This document shows, piece by piece, positions 1 through 4,030 of a stretch of DNA of 6,502 bases. The first letter of the stretch is position 1, and every line of letters begins with the position of its first letter. Under the pieces are notes generated by a model. The model ran no database searches. It saw nothing but the letters and a program-made list of their open reading frames with translations, and was not told the DNA's origin. This DNA is from an uncultured Collinsella sp. (GTDB taxonomy: Bacteria > Actinomycetota > Coriobacteriia > Coriobacteriales > Coriobacteriaceae), in NCBI GenBank assembly GCA_900549215.1, contig URNJ01000102.1, positions 1-6,502 on the forward strand, read 5' to 3'. The position numbers were made by a program, and so were the translations under genes.

Positions 1-722
1 CCGCCGACGGCCGCTACGGCGAGAACCCCAACCGCATGCAGCACTACTATCAGTTCCAGGTGCTCATCAAGCCCTCGCCGGTCAACGCCCAGGAGCTCTA
101 CCTGGGTTCGCTGGCCGCCATTGGCCTGGACCCCAACGACCATGACGTCCGCTTTGTCGAGGACGACTGGGAGAGCCCGACGCTGGGCGCCTGGGGCCTG
201 GGCTGGGAGATCTGGATCGACGGCATGGAAGTGACCCAGTTCACCTACTTCCAGCAGGTGGGCGGCATCGAGGTCGACCCCGTGCCCGTCGAGATCACCT
301 ATGGCCTGGAGCGTATCGCCATGTACGCCCAGGGCGTCAACTCGGTCTACGACCTGGTGTGGAGCTACCTGCCCGACGGCACGCCCATGACCTACGGCGA
401 CGTGTTCCTGGAGAACGAGCGCGAGTTCAGCGCTTACAACTTTGAGGTCGCCAACGTCGAGATGATGCGTCAGAAGTTTGACGACTACGAGGCCGAGTGC
501 CACTCCTGCCTGGAGCGCAAGCTGCCGCTGCCGGCATATGACTGCGTCATGAAGTGCAGCCATGCCTTCAACCTGCTCGATGCCCGCGGTGCACTGTCCG
601 CAGTCGAGCGTGCCAACTACATCCTGCGCGTCCGCGCCGTCGCCAAGGCGTGCTGCGAGGCCTATATGGCCGAGGTCGCCGGAATCAACGAGAATGCCGA
701 TCAGGAAGGCGAGGTGGCGTAA
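1..722 (+). CDS. glyQ: Glycine--tRNA ligase alpha subunit, 5'-truncated by window edge
   Basis: This is the alpha chain of the bacterial alpha2beta2 glycyl-tRNA synthetase, which carries the class II catalytic core that forms glycyl-adenylate and charges tRNA-Gly in the cytoplasm. The reading frame is open from the first complete codon at base 3 (Ala-Asp-Gly-Arg-Tyr-Gly-Glu-Asn) to TAA at 720-722, giving 239 residues. The class II motif 2 region (GRYGENPNRMQHYYQFQV) is at the left edge, followed by the family blocks ELYLGSL, WESPTLGAWGLGWEIW and GMEVTQFTYFQQVGG. Motif 3 (ITYGLERIAMY) and the C-terminal CSHAFNLLDARGA block come next. By comparison with the roughly 300-residue E. coli protein, about 65 N-terminal residues lie upstream of the window. 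An internal ATG at 36-38 is in frame, but homology continues through it, so it is not the start. The unusual point is a cysteine cluster before the LLDARGA block. Identification is essentially certain. Confidence 0.97.
   Translation, partial: ADGRYGENPNRMQHYYQFQVLIKPSPVNAQELYLGSLAAIGLDPNDHDVRFVEDDWESPTLGAWGLGWEIWIDGMEVTQFTYFQQVGGIEVDPVPVEITYGLERIAMYAQGVNSVYDLVWSYLPDGTPMTYGDVFLENEREFSAYNFEVANVEMMRQKFDDYEAECHSCLERKLPLPAYDCVMKCSHAFNLLDARGALSAVERANYILRVRAVAKACCEAYMAEVAGINENADQEGEVA
703..717 (+). promoter_or_regulatory. Ribosome binding site of glyS, inside the glyQ 3' end
   Basis: Purine-rich AGGAAGG (703-709) and GAGGTGG (711-717) lie in the last codons of glyQ. The GAGG core ends 11 nt, and GAGGTGG 8 nt, before the glyS ATG at 726. 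Because glyQ ends at 722, the two genes are separated by only 3 nt, which suggests translational coupling and roughly equal synthesis of the two subunits. The site is seen in the sequence; coupling is inferred. Confidence 0.6.
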
Positions 723-725
723 GCC

Positions 726-2822
726 ATGGCAGACGCTAAGGATTTCCTGTTTGAGATCGGTACGGAGGAAATGCCCTCCGCACCGCTGAACAATGCCGTC
801 AAGCAGCTTGGCACCATGATCGCCAAGGGTCTCGACGAGGCCGGTCTGGACCACGGCGAGGTCCGCGTGATCTCGAGCCCGCGTCGCCTGGCTGCGCTCG
901 TTGCCGACGTCGCCACCGCGACCGATGAGGTTCACGAGGTCAAGCGTGGCCCCGCGGCCAACATCGCCTTCGACGCTGACGGTAACGCTACCAAGGCCGC
1001 CCAGGGCTTCGCCCGCAAGTGCGGTGTGGCTGCCGAGGACCTGGTCCGTCGCGAGGACACCGACGGTCGCGAGTACGTCTTTGCGGAGAAGAACATTCCT
1101 TCCGCCCCGGCCACCCCGATCCTGACGGCCCTGTGCGAGAAGACCATCGCCGGCCTGCAGTGGCCCAACTACCGCAGCCAGCGCTGGGGCCACGAGCACG
1201 CCACGTTCGTGCGTCCGGTCCGCTGGATCTGCTGCCTTCTGGGCGAGGGCGTCGTGCCCGTGTCGTTTGCCGACGTGACGAGTGGCAACACCACGCGCGG
1301 CCATCGCGTCCTGGGCCCCGGTGACCATGTGGTCGCCAGCCCCGCTGTTTACGAGCAGGTGCTCGAGGATGCCGGCGTGCTCTCCGCCGAGCGGCGTCGT
1401 GAGGCCATCCTTGCCGGTATCGCCGAGGTCGAGGCTGCGCGCCCCGGCTGCCACGTCGATACGCCCAAGAAGGTCTTTGAGGAGGTCATCAACCTCTGCG
1501 AGTGGCCGACGGTGCTCGTCGGTACCTTCGATGAGGAGTTCCTCAAGGTCCCGCACGAGATCATCTGCGAGTCCATGCTCACCAACCAGCGCTACTTCCC
1601 GATTTATGACGGCGAGGGCAAGCTGACGCGTGAGTTCGTGATCGTCTCCAACAGCAAGCCCGAGAATGCCGAGCGCGTGATCGACGGCAACGAGCGTGTC
1701 GTTCGCGCCCGCCTGGACGACGCCAAGTTCTTCTACGAGGAGGATTTGAAGATCTCCCTCGACGAGTTCCGCGAGCGCCTGGCCAAGGTCGCCTTCCAGG
1801 AGAAGCTCGGCAGCGTGCTCGCCAAGTCCGAGCGTATTGAGCAGCTCGCGCTCGCTATTGCCCGTGAGGCTCACCTGGGTGCCCACCTGGCCGCCGATGC
1901 CGGCCGCGCCGCTCACCTGTGCAAGGCCGACCTGGTGTCCAACGCTGTCGTCGAGTTCACGAGCCAGCAGGGTGTGATGGGCGGTTACTACGCCATCGCG
2001 ATGGGGGAGAACGAAGAGGTCGCTCACGCTATTCGCGATCACTATCGTCCCCGCTTTGCTGGCGACGAGCTGCCCGAGGGCACCGCTGGCTGCATCGTGG
2101 CTTGCGCCGACAAGCTCGATACCATTGCCGGCATCTTTGCCATCGGCGAGCCCCCGACCGGCTCTTCCGACCCGTATGCGCTGCGTCGTGCCGCCATCGG
2201 CATCATCAACATCCTGCGCGACCGTCTGCCGATCGACCCCACGTCGCTCATCGACTTTGCGCTCGAGCTCTATAGCGAGCAGGGCATTGAGTTTGACGCT
2301 GCCGAGGTCGCCCAGCAGGTTCGTGACTTCTTCCACGGCCGTCTGGTGAGCATGGCCCGCGACGAGAAGATCCCGGCCGACACCGTTGCCGCCGTTTCCG
2401 CGGTGCATATCATTGCCCCGTCGGTCTTCTTCGCCCGCTGTGCCGCCCTCGACGAGGCCCGCAAGAACGACGCCGAGACCTTCGACAACCTGGCTACTGC
2501 CTATGCCCGCGCCGCGCACATCTCCAAGCCCGAGCTGGGCGCGGAGTACGATCGCGCCCTGATGGGCGAGGTCGAGCTTGCGCTTGCCGACGCCTCTGAG
2601 GCCGCTCAGACCGCCGTCGATGCCGCTCTCGCCGCCGAGGATTATCCTTCCGCGTTTGCCGCCCTCGCCGCCCTACGCGCGCCCATCGACCGTTTCTTTG
2701 ACGAGGTTATGGTCATGGACAAGGACGAGCAGCTCCGCGATAATCGCCTTAAGCTGCTCAACCGCTTCGAGGCCGTTTTCTCCGGCATCGCCAACATCGG
2801 TGAGCTTGCTCGCAAAAAGTAA
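726..2822 (+). CDS. glyS: Glycine--tRNA ligase beta subunit
   Basis: This is the beta chain of tetrameric glycyl-tRNA synthetase, which recognises tRNA-Gly and is needed with GlyQ for aminoacylation. The protein is complete at 698 residues, close to the usual 690 or so. The N-terminus has the family signature FLFEIGTEEMPS (7-18), then WGHEHATFVRPVRW (154-167) and TRGHR (190-194). The central HD-like region contains VEFTSQQGVMGGYYA (409-423). RFAGDELP starts at 443 and DPYALRRAAIG at 482. The C-terminal anticodon-binding (DALR-type) domain ends with the conserved FFDEVMVM (VMVM at 661-664) and RDNRLKLL (from 671). The ATG at 726 is chosen because EIGTEE begins at the expected distance from it and ribosome-binding purines precede it. 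The gene follows glyQ by 3 nt and precedes the PPDK regulator by 34 nt, so all three are probably cotranscribed. No frameshift or missing block was seen. Confidence 0.98.
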   Translation: MADAKDFLFEIGTEEMPSAPLNNAVKQLGTMIAKGLDEAGLDHGEVRVISSPRRLAALVADVATATDEVHEVKRGPAANIAFDADGNATKAAQGFARKCGVAAEDLVRREDTDGREYVFAEKNIPSAPATPILTALCEKTIAGLQWPNYRSQRWGHEHATFVRPVRWICCLLGEGVVPVSFADVTSGNTTRGHRVLGPGDHVVASPAVYEQVLEDAGVLSAERRREAILAGIAEVEAARPGCHVDTPKKVFEEVINLCEWPTVLVGTFDEEFLKVPHEIICESMLTNQRYFPIYDGEGKLTREFVIVSNSKPENAERVIDGNERVVRARLDDAKFFYEEDLKISLDEFRERLAKVAFQEKLGSVLAKSERIEQLALAIAREAHLGAHLAADAGRAAHLCKADLVSNAVVEFTSQQGVMGGYYAIAMGENEEVAHAIRDHYRPRFAGDELPEGTAGCIVACADKLDTIAGIFAIGEPPTGSSDPYALRRAAIGIINILRDRLPIDPTSLIDFALELYSEQGIEFDAAEVAQQVRDFFHGRLVSMARDEKIPADTVAAVSAVHIIAPSVFFARCAALDEARKNDAETFDNLATAYARAAHISKPELGAEYDRALMGEVELALADASEAAQTAVDAALAAEDYPSAFAALAALRAPIDRFFDEVMVMDKDEQLRDNRLKLLNRFEAVFSGIANIGELARKK

Positions 2823-2842
2823 GCTAGCCTGCACATAAGCGC

Positions 2843-2850
2843 AAAAGGAG
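2843..2850 (+). promoter_or_regulatory. Strong ribosome binding site of the PPDK regulator gene
   Basis: AAAAGGAG ends 6 nt before the ATG at 2857, near-ideal Shine-Dalgarno spacing, which settles the start. The 34-nt gap between glyS and this gene holds no hairpin or T-run that could act as a terminator, so readthrough from glyQS is the simplest reading. Confidence 0.8.
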
Positions 2851-2856
2851 CCCCGC

Positions 2857-3732
2857 ATGGATTGCCCGGTCACCACTCGTCCCACCGTTATCGTTATCTC
2901 CGACTCGCTCGGTGATACCGCTTGTGAGGTGGTGCTTGCGGCGTCCGGGCAATTTGATGAAGGGGCTTTTCGTCTCTTGCGCCTGCCCAAGGTGAACTCA
3001 GTGGAGCAGGTCAAGTCGTTTGTGGGTCCGCGTGTCGATGCGGACCATCGCGATATCGCCGTGTTCCATACCATCGTCGATCCGGCGCTTCGTGCTCGCG
3101 TGCTCGACTACTTGGGCATGCTGCACATTCGCTCGGTCGACCTGATCGGCCCGACGCTTGCCGTGCTGTCGTCGCTCATCGGTGTGCCTCCCAAGGGCGT
3201 TGCGGGTGTGATTCACAAGACCGACGATCGCTATTTCCATCGTATCGAGGCTATGGAGTATTTCGTTGAGCACGATGACGGGCGCGGCTGCGATGATCTG
3301 TCGGATGCCGATATCGTGCTGCTGGGTGTATCCCGCACGTCCAAGACGCCGCTGTCGATGTATTTGGCCTATCAGGGCTACAAGGTCGCCAACGTTCCGT
3401 TGGCGCACGGTATGGAGCCGCCCAAGTCGATTTACGAGGTCGATCCTATGCGTCTCTTCGGTCTGATTTCGACCGTCGATGTGATTTCCGAGATTCGCGA
3501 TAGCCGCCTGGGCGACGACTATGCCCGTGCCGTTGCCGGTTCCTATGCCGAGCCCGAGAGTGTGCGCAGTGAGCTCGAGGAGGCTCGTGCCCTCATGAAA
3601 CGTCTGGGTTGCTTTGTGGTGCGCACCGACGGCAAGGCGATCGAGGAGAGTGCCTCCGAGATCATCAGCCACTTGGAGGAAATCCAAGAAGCCCGCGCCC
3701 GCCGCGCCGCCCGCCGAGCCCAGCAAAGTTAA
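2857..3732 (+). CDS. PPDK regulatory protein: bifunctional serine/threonine kinase and phosphorylase (DUF299 family)
   Basis: Members of this family (YqfL/PDRP, related to PpsR of Proteobacteria) inactivate pyruvate, phosphate dikinase by ADP-dependent phosphorylation of a threonine near its catalytic histidine. They reactivate it by Pi-dependent dephosphorylation that releases pyrophosphate. The 291-residue protein has an N-terminal ISDSLGDTA signature (14-22), HKTDDRYFHRIEAMEY (120-135) and HDDGR (139-143). A P-loop-like GVSRTSKT follows at 157-164, and the C-terminal GCFVVRTDGKAIEESASEI block is also conserved. The TSKT form of the loop fits PPDK regulators better than the CGKT of E. coli PpsR, and the ppdK gene next door names the likely substrate. 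The tail ends in an Arg/Ala-rich stretch (EARARRAARRAQQS) outside the conserved domain. Codon use looks less biased than in glyS and ppdK, with at least five in-frame TTG leucine codons, consistent with lower expression. The family call is firm; PPDK as the target is inferred from context. Confidence 0.95.
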   Translation: MDCPVTTRPTVIVISDSLGDTACEVVLAASGQFDEGAFRLLRLPKVNSVEQVKSFVGPRVDADHRDIAVFHTIVDPALRARVLDYLGMLHIRSVDLIGPTLAVLSSLIGVPPKGVAGVIHKTDDRYFHRIEAMEYFVEHDDGRGCDDLSDADIVLLGVSRTSKTPLSMYLAYQGYKVANVPLAHGMEPPKSIYEVDPMRLFGLISTVDVISEIRDSRLGDDYARAVAGSYAEPESVRSELEEARALMKRLGCFVVRTDGKAIEESASEIISHLEEIQEARARRAARRAQQS

Positions 3733-3745
3733 CTCATTTCGGTAG

Positions 3746-3789
3746 CTAAAAATGCACCGTCTCAAAAAGACTACCTAAAAATAATGCAC
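3746..3789 (+). repeat. Imperfect direct repeat CTAAAAAT...AATGCAC
   Basis: CTAAAAATGCAC (3746-3757) recurs as CTAAAAATAATGCAC (3775-3789). The AATGCAC cores begin 32 nt apart, about three helical turns. GGTAG (3741-3745) and CTACC (3771-3775) form an inverted pair around the first copy. The section is A-rich and could be protein-binding or curved DNA; no function is recognised. Confidence 0.45.
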
Positions 3790-3793
3790 GATA

Positions 3794-3813
3794 TTGGTAA
3801 AGCGATTTAGCAA
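3794..3813. promoter_or_regulatory. 20-bp palindrome, candidate operator of a LacI/GalR-type regulator
   Basis: The sequence TTGGTAAAGCGATTTAGCAA matches its own reverse complement at 16 of 20 positions, that is TTGnTAAAnCGnTTTAnCAA. A palindrome of this length with a central CpG is typical of LacI/GalR-family operators. It does not fit the Bacillus CcpA cre consensus at the outer TG/CA positions. It lies 11 nt upstream of a possible -35 element (TTGACC) and its GGTAAA arm is the complement of the TTTACC repeats downstream. The palindrome is seen; the regulator family is inferred. Confidence 0.55.
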
Positions 3814-3818
3814 AGAAC

Positions 3819-3845
3819 TTGCATTTGACCTGCAATTCTCTTGCA
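3819..3845. repeat. Alternating TTGCA / TGCAA / TTGCA half-sites
   Basis: TTGCA (3819-3823), TGCAA (3831-3835) and TTGCA (3841-3845) form two overlapping inverted repeats that share the middle element, with spacers of 7 and 5 nt. The outer copies extend to TTGCATT and start 22 nt apart, about two helical turns. They straddle the candidate -35 hexamer at 3825-3830, where a bound protein would affect polymerase. Confidence 0.45.
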
Positions 3846-3855
3846 TTGGTATCTT
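3825..3855 (+). promoter_or_regulatory. Possible upstream ppdK promoter (weak)
   Basis: TTGACC (3825-3830) matches five of six bases of the sigma-70 -35 consensus. The best -10 candidate is TATCTT (3850-3855), four of six, at a long 19-nt spacing. The 17-nt spacing gives only GGTATC (3848-3853). If used, transcription would begin near 3861 and the ppdK leader would be about 170 nt long, containing the TTTACC repeats. Confidence 0.25.
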
Positions 3856-3860
3856 CATAA

Positions 3861-3908
3861 GGTAACCACCTTTACCTACCGTTTACCGTCACATTTACCA
3901 CGTTTACC
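3861..3908 (+). repeat. Cluster of four TTTACC direct repeats with a leading GGTAA inverse copy
   Basis: TTTACC occurs at 3871-3876, 3882-3887, 3894-3899 and 3903-3908, with starts 11, 12 and 9 nt apart, so roughly once per helical turn. GGTAA at 3861-3865 pairs with TTACC at 3872-3876 as a 5-bp inverted repeat with a 6-nt spacer. The element is the same half-site as the GGTAAA arm of the palindrome at 3794-3813. It looks like a cooperative multi-site binding array for a transcription factor; which one is unknown. Confidence 0.6.
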
Positions 3909-3949
3909 AAACCCCGCGCCCTCTACGCAAGCCCGCTCAATGCCCGCCG

Positions 3950-3955
3950 TATAGT
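3950..3955 (+). promoter_or_regulatory. Possible ppdK promoter -10 element TATAGT
   Basis: TATAGT matches five of six bases of the sigma-70 -10 consensus and stands out in a GC-rich section. No good -35 hexamer is found at 16-18 nt upstream, which is compatible with an activator-dependent promoter. A start near 3962 would give a leader of about 70 nt and would place the TTTACC array at roughly -90 to -54. Confidence 0.3.
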
Positions 3956-3965
3956 ACCCTCACGG

Positions 3966-3980
3966 CCCGCATCCGGCGGG
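3966..3980 (+). other. Small leader hairpin CCCGC-ATCCG-GCGGG
   Basis: CCCGC (3966-3970) and GCGGG (3976-3980) form a 5-bp all-GC stem with a 5-nt loop. An alternative partner, CCCGCC at 3943-3948, could pair with GGCGGG at 3975-3980, so the two pairings are mutually exclusive if both stretches are transcribed. No T-run follows, so it is not an intrinsic terminator. Confidence 0.35.
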
Positions 3981-3998
3981 TCGATTCGTTACCACGGT

Positions 3999-4016
3999 CG
4001 TGCGCGAGAGCGCATG
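3999..4016 (+). other. GNRA-tetraloop hairpin abutting the ppdK ribosome binding site
   Basis: The core TGCGC (4001-4005) / GCGCA (4010-4014) closes a GAGA tetraloop (4006-4009), and G4000-U4015 plus C3999-G4016 extend it to 7 bp. GAGA fits the stable GNRA class. The stem ends just before the purine run AAGGGGAAG (4018-4026), so it may keep the ribosome binding site exposed or protect the 5' leader. The structure was read by eye, not folded. Confidence 0.45.
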
Positions 4017-4017
4017 G

Positions 4018-4026
4018 AAGGGGAAG
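4018..4026 (+). promoter_or_regulatory. Ribosome binding site that sets the ppdK GTG start
   Basis: AAGGGGAAG contains an AAGGGG core ending 7 nt before GTG at 4031. GTG is also the first ATG, GTG or TTG in this frame after the in-frame TAA at 3863-3865, so the start is well supported despite being non-ATG. Confidence 0.7.
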
Positions 4027-4030
4027 TATC

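Larger units (their letters stand above)
3733..4030 (+). other. Intergenic control region upstream of ppdK
   Basis: This 298-nt gap contains no credible gene. Its first two thirds are AT-rich against the surrounding coding DNA (22 of 60 bases are G or C in 3781-3840), then it becomes GC-rich (37 of 60 in 3901-3960). In order it holds a pair of CTAAAAAT/AATGCAC repeats, a 20-bp palindrome with central CG, an alternating TTGCA/TGCAA trio overlapping a possible -35 element, and a cluster of TTTACC repeats. These are followed by a possible TATAGT -10 element and two leader hairpins. No GC-rich stem followed by a T-run is present after the regulator gene, so I call no intrinsic terminator. The layout suggests a dedicated, regulated ppdK promoter. 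Confidence 0.75.

Noticed and set aside
36..722. glyQ starting at the ATG at 36
   Set aside because: Conserved GlyQ sequence (DGRYGENPNR) continues upstream to the window edge, so this is an internal methionine.
2998..3765. 255-codon open frame on the minus strand opposite the PPDK regulator
   Set aside because: It is antisense to a well-conserved family protein, has a biased composition and no recognisable motif. No convincing ribosome binding site was seen before its ATG at 3765.
3741..3782. Possible terminator after the regulator gene (GGTAG...CTACC with inner GTCT/AGAC)
   Set aside because: The stems are 4-5 bp, not GC-rich, and are followed by an A-run rather than a T-run on the + strand.
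3794..3813. Classical CcpA cre site
   Set aside because: The core AAnCGnT fits, but the outer TG and CA positions of the 14-bp cre consensus are not matched, so I call only a LacI-type palindrome.
3733..4030. Known riboswitch or small RNA in the ppdK leader
   Set aside because: No recognisable conserved riboswitch core was found; only small hairpins are visible, so I do not name a class.
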